NCBI RefSeq assembly: GCF_001984175.1
Contig: NZ_MTQP01000065.1
Span: 186,001-250,000, forward strand
Reading direction: 5' to 3'
Length of the DNA stretch: 64,000 nucleotides
Source: Saccharothrix sp. ALI-22-I
Lineage (GTDB): Bacteria > Actinomycetota > Actinomycetes > Mycobacteriales > Pseudonocardiaceae
Below, piece by piece: positions 1-6,573 of the stretch; the first letter of the stretch is position 1, and each line of letters opens with the position of its first letter. Position numbers and translations under genes: made by a program. Below the pieces are notes generated by a model. The model saw only the letters and a list, made by a program, of their open reading frames with translations, was not told the origin of the DNA and searched no databases.

Positions 1-248
1 GTCAGGCGTTCTACGACGAACTGGGCCTGGGCGACGGCTTCGGGCTGAGCGTGTTCCTGCGCGACGGCGACGAGGTCTTCCGCAGCTACTTCACCACCGC
101 GCGCGGTGTCGACCGGCTGCGACTGGACTTCAACCTGCTCGACCTGACGCCGTACGGCCGTCAGGAGCAGTGGGAGGACTCCCCGGACGGTTGGCCGCAG
201 ACGCCGACCATGGCGTGGCTGCGCCTGCGTGACGAGTACGAGGTCTGA
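1..248 (+). CDS. DUF899 (thioredoxin-like) family protein, C-terminal part
   Basis: The gene enters from the left edge; the reading frame begins at base 3 and ends with TGA at 246-248, leaving about 81 residues. The segment carrying RSYFTTARGVDRL, followed by DLTPYGRQE and a closing acidic tail, matches the C-terminal signature of DUF899 proteins, a thioredoxin-fold family of unknown substrate. The family's CxxC-like N-terminal half lies outside the window, so the active site cannot be judged. The next gene starts only 5 bases after the stop, suggesting co-transcription. Confidence 0.75.
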   Translation, partial: QAFYDELGLGDGFGLSVFLRDGDEVFRSYFTTARGVDRLRLDFNLLDLTPYGRQEQWEDSPDGWPQTPTMAWLRLRDEYEV

Positions 249-253
249 TCGCC

Positions 254-487
254 ATGACCCGCACCATGACCGAGGACGAACGCGACGAGTTCTTCGCACT
301 GCCGCACGTGGCCGTGCTCAGCGTCGCCGCCGACGACGTGTACGCCGTGGTGAGCCGGTACGTGCCCGAGGCGGACGCCCGGGCGTTCGCGGAGGCCGAG
401 ACCACCGACCCGTCCGGCACGTTCGTCTTGTTCACCGGCCGTCCGGTGCGGTGGTTGACCAACGACTTCGGCGAGGCGGACGACTGA
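254..487 (+). CDS. Shortened PPOX-class (pyridoxamine-phosphate-oxidase-like) protein
   Basis: This 77-residue frame begins ATG five bases after the DUF899 gene. Its first 26 residues (MTEDERDEFFALPHVAVLSVA) look like the opening helix and first strand of PPOX-class flavin or F420 proteins. Its second half (RYVPEADARAFAE ... GRPVRWLTNDF) looks like that family's closing strand, where a W-x-x-x-D/F pattern is usual. Family members are normally about 140-160 residues, so the cofactor-binding middle seems to be missing while the frame stays open. It may be an internally deleted, non-enzymatic remnant, or a genuinely small protein whose resemblance is accidental. Confidence 0.5.
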   Translation: MTRTMTEDERDEFFALPHVAVLSVAADDVYAVVSRYVPEADARAFAEAETTDPSGTFVLFTGRPVRWLTNDFGEADD

Positions 488-490
488 GGT

Positions 491-1216
491 CTAACCCTCT
501 TCGTCGTGCCGCCCGGAGATGAACTCCTGCACGCGGATCTTCACCTGGATGAGTGGTTGTCGGATGCGGGCCTCCCGGCGGTACGCGCGGCGCAGCTTGC
601 GGGAGCCTTCGGTGTACCGCCACCGGGCCCACGGCGAGCCGGGTCTGGCCAGGCGCAGCGCGCCGATCTCCGGCAGCACGGGCACCAGCAGCCCGAGCAG
701 CCCGGTCCACACCTTGCCCTTCAGCAGAGCCACTATGGCGAATGCCATGTTGACCAGGATGATCAGCACGCGCAAGGCCACACCCTCGCCGTAGAACTCG
801 TCGTAGCCCAGCGGTCGGGCGCCGAGCAGGAGCAGGCCGGTCATCCCGATGGCCAGGAACACCGCGTCGACCGACAGTCGACCGTCCTTGGTCCAGTACA
901 CGTCCCGCAGGTGCAGGATCAGCGCGAACTCGTCGAGCACCAGGGCCGCGCCCACGCCGAGCAACGCGGCTGCGGCAACCCGCACCCCGTGCTGGTCGTC
1001 CGGCACGGCCAACCCGATCACGCCGCCGAGGAGCATGAAGACGGCTCCGAACACGACGTGGTGGATGTGCGTCCCACCAGGGGTGATGTTGCCGGGCCAC
1101 CAGCGCACCTTGGCCCGGATGAGCCGGACGCTGATGCGGATGAAGACGAAGGTGACCACGAGGCCGAGGAAGAAGAACAGCAACCGGGACTGGGGGAGGT
1201 CGAGCGAGGTCACCAC
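491..1216 (-). CDS. Actinobacterial multi-pass membrane protein
   Basis: This 241-residue protein starts at GTG 1216. Several hydrophobic segments are visible: near 10-30, 55-75, 82-105, 120-138, 148-170 and 173-188. A conserved-looking loop (WWPGNITPGGTHIHHVVFG) sits between the first two, and the C-terminal 45 residues are strongly basic and cytoplasmic in character. The GGTHIHH histidine cluster at the membrane edge could bind metal, but that is inference. I recognise it as a widespread actinobacterial integral membrane family without an assigned role. It converges on the PPOX-like gene with only 3 bases between stops. Confidence 0.75.
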   Translation of the reverse strand: MVTSLDLPQSRLLFFFLGLVVTFVFIRISVRLIRAKVRWWPGNITPGGTHIHHVVFGAVFMLLGGVIGLAVPDDQHGVRVAAAALLGVGAALVLDEFALILHLRDVYWTKDGRLSVDAVFLAIGMTGLLLLGARPLGYDEFYGEGVALRVLIILVNMAFAIVALLKGKVWTGLLGLLVPVLPEIGALRLARPGSPWARWRYTEGSRKLRRAYRREARIRQPLIQVKIRVQEFISGRHDEEG

Positions 1217-1550
1217 CCCATCTTCGCCCCAGGGGGTTACTTCATGTTGACCCTGCCCTGGACGTGACCTGTGGGGCGCGTGGCGCGCCGTATCGGTTCA
1301 GGCCTGGAAGACCCGCCGTGATGGCCGTCTCGCTCACCGCAGCTGTGCGACTCGCCGCATTCTTCTGCTCGACTGCCGGCGGGATCTCATGGTTGACTGT
1401 CTGCGGTCGTACCTTTCTGTGTTCGTGTTCCACCACGCTCGCGGAACGGAGTTGCGGGCGCCGAACTTTCCTCGCCAGGAGGGGCCGGGGCCCTAGCTGA
1501 CCCGGTGGTCGCAAGCGCGATCCGGCACCTGTTAGAGGAGAAGTAGCAAG
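1217..1550. other. Gene-free leader and promoter region of the cold-shock gene
   Basis: These 334 bases separate the divergent membrane-protein and cold-shock genes. Short open frames here have poor codon bias and look spurious. The right end holds a strong ribosome-binding site (AGAGGAGAAG near 1533) for the cold-shock start. The segment from about 1390 is relatively T-rich with a TTGACT hexamer at 1394, consistent with a promoter and a long 5' leader, as is common for csp genes. I see no repeat or clear riboswitch fold. Confidence 0.4.
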
Positions 1551-1760
1551 ATGGCAGTGACTCAGGGCACCGTGAAGTGGTTCAATGCGGAGAAGGGCTT
1601 CGGCTTCATCTCCCCGGACAACGGTGGCGCCGACGTGTTCGTGCACTACTCGGAGATCCAGAGCAACGGCTACCGCACCCTGGAAGAGAACCAGCGGGTG
1701 GAGTTCGAGATCGGCCAGGGCCAGAAGGGCCCGCAAGCGCAGACGGTTCGGCCGCTCTGA
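1551..1760 (+). CDS. cspA: Cold-shock domain protein
   Basis: A 69-residue protein of typical Csp length. It carries both RNA-binding motifs of the cold-shock OB fold: KGFGFI (residues 15-20, RNP1) and VFVHY (29-33, RNP2). The N-terminus ends in GTVKWFNAEKG, the family hallmark. Such proteins bind single-stranded RNA and DNA and act as cytoplasmic RNA chaperones. The start is fixed by a purine-rich ribosome-binding site about 8 bases upstream. A perfect hairpin at 1796-1832 follows, so it is probably a monocistronic transcript. Which of several csp paralogs it is cannot be told from one copy. Confidence 0.95.
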   Translation: MAVTQGTVKWFNAEKGFGFISPDNGGADVFVHYSEIQSNGYRTLEENQRVEFEIGQGQKGPQAQTVRPL

Positions 1761-1795
1761 CCTAATCCGGGTCACCACCAGGACCTGGATCTTTT

Positions 1796-1832
1796 CGGGC
1801 CGCCAACCCCTCCACCGGGGGTTGGCGGCCCG
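1796..1832. terminator. Hairpin terminator between convergent genes
   Basis: A perfect 15-bp inverted repeat (arms 1796-1810 and 1818-1832, 7-base loop) lies between the stops of the cold-shock gene and the opposite-strand NTF2-like gene. No U-run follows on either strand, which is usual for actinomycete hairpin terminators. It can serve both directions. Confidence 0.8.
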
Positions 1833-1842
1833 AATCGTCTCC

Positions 1843-2262
1843 TCAGGTGGTCAACACGGGGGCCGGACCGACCTGTTCGCCGTAGACGCGCTTGCCCACC
1901 AGACGCGCGTTGTCGAACACGAAGAACGCCGTCGTCCGCACCCGGAACGCCCGCCCGGTGGGCTCCTCGCCGCGGAGACTGCCCAGGTGGGTGCCCTGCA
2001 GCTCCAGTTCCACGATCACCGCGTCGTCGGCGTGGTGCAGCTCCACCAGCTTGCTGCGCTGGTCGGGAAACGCGTCGCGGACGCGGGCGTAGTACCCGGC
2101 GACCTCGGCGCGACCGTCGAACACCTGACCGGTCGCGACGACCTCCCAGCGCGGGTGGTCGAAGGTGCCGACGGCGGTGTCGAACTCGTGTTCGTTCTCC
2201 GACTCCAGGTGTTCCAACACGATCGCCTCCCGCAGGGCCCGCAGTGCCTTGGACGCGGTCAT
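1843..2262 (-). CDS. NTF2-like / SnoaL-fold protein
   Basis: I chose the ATG at 2262 because GGGAGG lies about 10 bases upstream; the frame stays open further upstream but without coding bias. The 139-residue product has the layout of the NTF2-like superfamily: an N-terminal helix with a polar patch (ALREAIVLEHLES), a DHPRWEVVATGQVFDGRAEVAGYY segment typical of SnoaL-like polyketide-cyclase relatives, and closing beta strands. Such small cone-shaped proteins can be enzymes or ligand binders. No catalytic dyad is clear and the neighbours give no pathway, so the substrate is unknown. Confidence 0.75.
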   Translation of the reverse strand: MTASKALRALREAIVLEHLESENEHEFDTAVGTFDHPRWEVVATGQVFDGRAEVAGYYARVRDAFPDQRSKLVELHHADDAVIVELELQGTHLGSLRGEEPTGRAFRVRTTAFFVFDNARLVGKRVYGEQVGPAPVLTT

Positions 2263-2479
2263 GCGCGCGATTCCCTCCCGGTTCGTCGGTAGCTGACGAC
2301 GAAACACGGGCGTGCCCCACCAGTCAAGACGCATCTGGTTCCGGGGTCGTCGATCATGTTCGCGTTCACCCGCGCGCGGCGGTCGCATCCGTCCGGTCGG
2401 AGTGGTGGTGATTGGTGCCATTGCCGGTGCCACCGACGCCCTACCGGCCGCACTTAATCGTTTACCTGCGGCTTCGCCG

Positions 2480-2511
2480 CTAAGGCGGCGGCGAACGTGC
2501 CACCGCCTTAG
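2480..2511 (-). terminator. Hairpin terminator after the acyl-CoA dehydrogenase gene
   Basis: A 12-bp inverted repeat with one mismatch (arms 2480-2491 and 2500-2511, 8-base loop) lies 11 bases past the acyl-CoA dehydrogenase stop on the minus strand. It has no U-tract. Confidence 0.6.
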
Positions 2512-2521
2512 CTCGATCGGC

Positions 2522-4228
2522 TTATGGGCGCATTTCGTATGCGCCGGACAGCGCAGCCACCTTGCTCCACACGTGTTCGAAGCGGGCTTGATCGACAACG
2601 GGCTTGCGCACCTGATCGAGTGCCCACTGCTGCTGCGCCTCGGTGGACGACGCCTTGCCGTGCAGCGCGACCGCGTAGGCCGAGAAGTCGCGCACCAGGA
2701 CGTCGAAGACCTGGTCGAGCACTTGGGCGTCCAGGTCGGTGATCCGGGCCTGCTCCAGCACCAGCTGGCCGTAGACGACCAGCGTGAACAGGTGGCCGAG
2801 GTTGAGCAGGAAGTCGAGGTCCTTCTGCTGTTCGTCGTCCGGGGCGGCGGTGGTCAGCAGGGTGCGCAGCGCCCGTGCCTGCTCGTGGAAGCGGGCCACG
2901 TTCGGCACGTGCGCGTGGTCGCGGTAGGGGGTCTCCCAGTCGTGGAACCGGATCTGACCGAGGCCGCGCGCCGGGCCCTGGTGCCAGAAGAACTCGTCGT
3001 CCGCCGGGTCGTGCCTGGTCGGGACCTCGGCGTACTCGGCCGGGTGGAACAGGTAGTTCGGCATGAACTTGAGCACGAGGGCCAGGTTCACGTGAACGGT
3101 GCCCTCCAGCTTGGGCAGGGCGCGGATGTCGCGGGCGGCCATGGAGAAGTAGGTGTCCTTCTCGAAGCCCTTGGCCGCGATCACGTCCCACAGCAGGTCG
3201 ACGACCCGTTCACCCTCGCTGGTGACCTTCATCTTGGTGATCGGGTTGAACAGCAGGTAGCGGCGGTCCTCGGGGGACGCGCTGCGGAAGTAGTCGACCG
3301 CACGGTCGGCGAACAGCTTCATGGCCGTCAGCCGGGCGTAGGCGTCCACGAAGCTCTGCCGGACGTGCGGGAAGTCGGTGACCCGCTTGCCGTACAGGAT
3401 GCGGTTGTGGGCGTGCGTGATGGCCTCGTAGAACGCGTGCTCGTTGATGCCGATCGAGGCCGTGCACAGGTTGAACTTGCCGACGTTGACCGTGTTGAGG
3501 GCGGCGCTGAACGCGTCCGGGCCGGTGTGCAGGATGTCGTCCGCGGTGACCGGGTAGTCGTCCAGGCGGAACTCGCTGACGAACATCTGCGAGTCCACGA
3601 TGTTCTTGACCAGCGAGAACTTCTCGTGCTGGGAGTCGACGGCGAAGAAGACGTACCCGTCCGGGCCCTCGACGTCCGCGCGGCGGCCGAAGACCGAGAC
3701 CATGCCCGCGACGTTGCCGTTGCCGATGTAGTACTTGCCGCCGGTCGCGCTGAAGCCGTGCGCGGTGGGGGTGAGGACCATGTCCGTGGAGTAGACGTCG
3801 GCGCCGTGCTCCTTCTCGGACAGTCCGAACGCGAAGACCGCGCCGCCGTCGAGGAGTTCGGCCGCCTTCTTGCGGGCCGCGGCGTTGTCGCTCATCCAGA
3901 TCGGACCGAGGCCGAGCACGGTGACCTGCCAGGCGTACCAGTACTGGAGGCCGTAGAAGCCGAAGATCTCGCTCAACGCGGCGTTGCGGGCGGCGTCCCA
4001 GCGCTTGTCCACGTTGCCGTCGGCCTCGGACGCCGGCGTGCAGAAGGTGGCGAACAGCTTCTCGCGCGCGACGAAGTCCAGGAACTCGGTGTACCAGACC
4101 TTGGCCTGGTCGTCCGCGATCAGGCGGGTCTTGCCGCGGCCCTCGAACCAGTCGATCGTCGCGCGCAGCAGGCGGCGGCTCTCGGCGTCCAGGTGACCGG
4201 CGTCGTAGGTGTTCGGGTCGAACAGCAC
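2522..4228 (-). CDS. Acyl-CoA dehydrogenase family protein (large form)
   Basis: The GTG start at 4228 is preceded by GGGAGA at proper spacing; an upstream extension of the frame to 4351 lacks support. The product is 568 residues, longer than the 380-400 of a classical acyl-CoA dehydrogenase. The middle third (FGLSEKEHGADVYS, then GGKYYIGNGNVAG) is the beta-barrel FAD domain, and the region around NPITKMKVTSEGERVVDLLWDV is the C-terminal helical domain. These FAD enzymes introduce a double bond into acyl thioesters. An extra C-terminal stretch of about 150 residues, also helical, is typical of the large actinobacterial subfamily whose substrate is undefined. A dispersed repeat sits in its promoter region. 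Confidence 0.85.
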   Translation of the reverse strand: MLFDPNTYDAGHLDAESRRLLRATIDWFEGRGKTRLIADDQAKVWYTEFLDFVAREKLFATFCTPASEADGNVDKRWDAARNAALSEIFGFYGLQYWYAWQVTVLGLGPIWMSDNAAARKKAAELLDGGAVFAFGLSEKEHGADVYSTDMVLTPTAHGFSATGGKYYIGNGNVAGMVSVFGRRADVEGPDGYVFFAVDSQHEKFSLVKNIVDSQMFVSEFRLDDYPVTADDILHTGPDAFSAALNTVNVGKFNLCTASIGINEHAFYEAITHAHNRILYGKRVTDFPHVRQSFVDAYARLTAMKLFADRAVDYFRSASPEDRRYLLFNPITKMKVTSEGERVVDLLWDVIAAKGFEKDTYFSMAARDIRALPKLEGTVHVNLALVLKFMPNYLFHPAEYAEVPTRHDPADDEFFWHQGPARGLGQIRFHDWETPYRDHAHVPNVARFHEQARALRTLLTTAAPDDEQQKDLDFLLNLGHLFTLVVYGQLVLEQARITDLDAQVLDQVFDVLVRDFSAYAVALHGKASSTEAQQQWALDQVRKPVVDQARFEHVWSKVAALSGAYEMRP

Positions 4229-4306
4229 CGGGTTTCTCCCTTCGTCGGCGCCGCACGCTACCAGTCGGTAACTTATCTGGCTCCCCGACCACACCCCGCG
4301 AGCGAC

Positions 4307-4348
4307 CGATTTTCCGGGCGGCCGAGCCGCCGTCCGCGGAGCAGCGGC
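4307..4348. repeat. Dispersed GC-rich intergenic repeat, family B copy 1
   Basis: About 42 bases that recur in variant form at 29093-29138 and 57969-58015. The shared core runs from the CGAC/CGAT start through GACCGAGCCG to GCGGAGCAGCGGC. This copy is the most diverged (TTTTCCGGGCGG in place of TTCCAGGCGA). It lies between the divergent acyl-CoA dehydrogenase and BNR-repeat genes. The core can fold into a small hairpin. Confidence 0.65.
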
Positions 4349-4415
4349 CATGTGATTGTCGTACGGTGCTCCACGTCACAATTCTGTGCTGTAGGTCACA
4401 TTCACGGAGGGCGCC

Positions 4416-5480
4416 ATGCACCTGCTCGCGATCGGTACCCGCAAGGGCCTGTGGCTCGCGACCAGCGAGGACCGGAAGTCGTGGAGCCTGAGCGGACCGC
4501 ACCACGCGATGACCGAGGTCTACGCAATCGCGATCGACGCCCGCCGTGACCGGCCCAAGCTGCTGGTGGGCACCAGCAGTTCCCACTTCGGCCCGACCGT
4601 CGTGACCAGCGACGACCTCGGCGCGACCTGGGACGAGCCGGACCACGCGCCGATCGCGTTCCCGGAGGACGCCTCACTGGAGCGGGTGTGGCAGTTGGCG
4701 CTGACACCCGACCCGGAGGTCGTGTACGCGGGCACGCAGCCGTCGGCGCTGTTCCGCTCGGAGGACGGCGGCCGGACGTTCTCCCTGGTCGAAGGGCTGT
4801 GGAAGCACCCGCACCGGGAACAGTGGGGCGCGGGGTTCGGCGGGCAGGCGATCCACACCGTGCTGCCCGACCCGGACGACCCGCAGCGGCTGACCGTGGC
4901 CATGTCCACCGGCGGGGTGTACCGGACCTTCGACGGCGGCGCGTCGTGGGAGGCGAGCAACACCGGCATCAAGGCCTACTTCCTGCCCGACCCGTACCCG
5001 GAGTTCGGGCAGTGCGTGCACAAGGTCAGCCGGCACCCGTCCCGGCCCGAACGGCTGTTCCTGCAGAACCACCACGGCGTGTACCGGTCGGACGACTCGG
5101 GGGAGACGTGGACGTCGATCGCCGACGGCCTGCCCGCCGATTTCGGCTTCGCCATGGTCAACCACCCGCACAAGCCGGACGTGATCTACAACTTCCCGCT
5201 GGCCGCCGACGGGGACCGCTTCCCGCCCGAGGGCAAGTGCGCGGTGTACCGGTCGCCGGACGCGGGGGCGTCGTGGGAGGCGTTGCGCAACGGCCTGCCG
5301 GACGGCTTCTGGACGGCCGTGATGCGTGACGCGATGTGTACCGACACGGCGACCCCGGCCGGTGTGTACTTCGGGTCGCGTTCCGGTGAGGTGTACGGGA
5401 GCGCGGACGAGGGCGAGAGCTGGCAGAAGATCGCCGAGCACCTGCCCGATGTCGTGTGCGTGCGCGCGGCGGAGGTGTGA
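4416..5480 (+). CDS. BNR-repeat beta-propeller (sialidase/sortilin-like) protein
   Basis: A 354-residue protein starting at ATG behind an ACGGAGG ribosome-binding site. It contains at least four Asp-box (S/T-x-D-x-G-x-x-W) motifs: SDDLGATW, SEDGGRTF, SDDSGETW and SPDAGASW, with further related SADEGESW near the end. These are characteristic of six-bladed propellers such as sialidases, photosystem assembly factors and Vps10 proteins. There is no signal peptide or membrane segment, so it looks cytoplasmic. The true sialidase arginine triad cannot be identified, so a binding or scaffolding role is as likely as hydrolysis. It is followed at once by a small ThiS-like gene. Confidence 0.85.
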   Translation: MHLLAIGTRKGLWLATSEDRKSWSLSGPHHAMTEVYAIAIDARRDRPKLLVGTSSSHFGPTVVTSDDLGATWDEPDHAPIAFPEDASLERVWQLALTPDPEVVYAGTQPSALFRSEDGGRTFSLVEGLWKHPHREQWGAGFGGQAIHTVLPDPDDPQRLTVAMSTGGVYRTFDGGASWEASNTGIKAYFLPDPYPEFGQCVHKVSRHPSRPERLFLQNHHGVYRSDDSGETWTSIADGLPADFGFAMVNHPHKPDVIYNFPLAADGDRFPPEGKCAVYRSPDAGASWEALRNGLPDGFWTAVMRDAMCTDTATPAGVYFGSRSGEVYGSADEGESWQKIAEHLPDVVCVRAAEV

Positions 5481-5481
5481 G

Positions 5482-5766
5482 TTGCGAGTGCTCGTGCTGA
5501 TCCCCGGCCCGCTCCGCCAGACCACCGGCAACCAGGCCAAGCTGGAGATCGACCTGCCGGAGTCCGCCACCCTGGGCGCGCTGCTCGACCACCTGGCCAC
5601 GCGGTACCCGTTGCTGGACCGGAGGCTGCGCGACGAGCGGGCCGATCTGCGCCGTTACGTGAACTTCTACGTGGACGGCGAGGAGTGCCGGCGGCTGTCC
5701 GGTTCCGATACCGAACTCACCCCGAACACGGAGGTCCAGATCCTGCCGTCGGTCGCCGGCGGCTGA
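5482..5766 (+). CDS. MoaD/ThiS-family ubiquitin-like sulfur-carrier protein
   Basis: The start is TTG at 5482: GGAGG at 5471-5475, inside the end of the preceding gene, is correctly spaced, and the product then begins MRVLVLIPGPLRQ. The 94-residue protein has the beta-grasp pattern (LGALLDHLATRYP, then VNFYVDGEECRRLSG and VQILPSVAGG) and ends in the diagnostic C-terminal Gly-Gly. In this family the tail is adenylated and thiocarboxylated to deliver sulfur. It is translationally coupled to the BNR-repeat protein, a pairing I have seen in other actinomycetes, but no activating enzyme or client is present here. Confidence 0.9.
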   Translation: MRVLVLIPGPLRQTTGNQAKLEIDLPESATLGALLDHLATRYPLLDRRLRDERADLRRYVNFYVDGEECRRLSGSDTELTPNTEVQILPSVAGG

Positions 5767-5769
5767 CCA

Positions 5770-6573
5770 CTACTTCGCGATCACCCGGTACAGCGGGCGC
5801 AGTTCGTCGGTCACCGAGCGGCCGTCCACGACGAGCGGTCCGAGCTGGTCGAGCAGCGCGTCCGGGCGCCTGCTCGTGGGCTCGACGGCGTCCGGCACGA
5901 CCTCGGTGACCTTCGGCCGTGCCCAGAACGACCTGAGCGCGTCCTCCCGCGCCTTGGCCGCTTCCGGCCGGGGCTCCTCGGCGGGGATGGGCGCGCGCAG
6001 GTCGCGCAGCCGGTCCAACAGGTCCTCGCGGGAGCGCCCGCGCCAGGCCAGGATCTCGAACGGGTCGGTGTCGAACGACTCGGCGAGCAGGTGGCAGGTG
6101 GCGGCGAGGTGCTTGCACGGCATCTCCCAGTCCGGGCACGTGCAGTCCATGGACAGCTCGCGCATGGTGCTCGGGAACAGGGTGAGGCCGAGGTCGGCGA
6201 ACACGTCCTCGATCTCCGGCGGCATCTCGCCGGCCAGCAGCTTGGCCGCGAAGATCGCCCGATCCGCCAACGCGTGCTCGATGCGCCGCCAGTCGTCGTC
6301 GCTGAACTTCCGCACCCCGATCCGTGCCCGGTACGGCTCCGGGCGCGCCCCCGTCACCAGCGCCACCACCAGGCTGGTCGACAGCGACAGGCTCATCACC
6401 TGACCGGTGCGCGCGTACGCCCGGCCCCGGCTCAGGCGTGCGCCCATGCCGAACGACTCCAGCACCTCGACGAACCGGCGCGACCACCACGTCTGGGCGA
6501 CGTCGCCCCGCTTGCTGCGCAACGTCAGACCGCCCTCGACCCGGATCGGGCGCGACCCGTGCCGGTCAGTCAC
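5770..6573 (-). CDS. SWIM zinc-finger protein, partner of the SNF2 helicase
   Basis: The GTG start at 6573 overlaps the SNF2 stop by 8 bases and has GGAGG six bases upstream, so translation is coupled. The 267-residue product carries a SWIM zinc finger, C144-T-C146 ... C153-K-H155 (CxCx6CxH), known to bind DNA or proteins. The N-terminal half (QTWWSRRFVEVLESFGMGARLSRGRAYARTGQV) is the conserved region of bacterial SWIM proteins that travel with SNF2 ATPases. The pair is thought to act in DNA metabolism, but the bacterial role is not settled. Confidence 0.9.
   Translation of the reverse strand: MTDRHGSRPIRVEGGLTLRSKRGDVAQTWWSRRFVEVLESFGMGARLSRGRAYARTGQVMSLSLSTSLVVALVTGARPEPYRARIGVRKFSDDDWRRIEHALADRAIFAAKLLAGEMPPEIEDVFADLGLTLFPSTMRELSMDCTCPDWEMPCKHLAATCHLLAESFDTDPFEILAWRGRSREDLLDRLRDLRAPIPAEEPRPEAAKAREDALRSFWARPKVTEVVPDAVEPTSRRPDALLDQLGPLVVDGRSVTDELRPLYRVIAK

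Noticed and set aside
1217..1550. Riboswitch or RNA thermometer in the cold-shock leader
   Set aside because: The length fits, but I could not identify a conserved fold or motif by eye, so only a leader region is reported.
2312..4549. 745-codon plus-strand open frame
   Set aside because: It is the antisense of the acyl-CoA dehydrogenase gene; it is open because of high G+C, has poor codon bias, low-complexity Arg/Val/Glu composition and no family resemblance.
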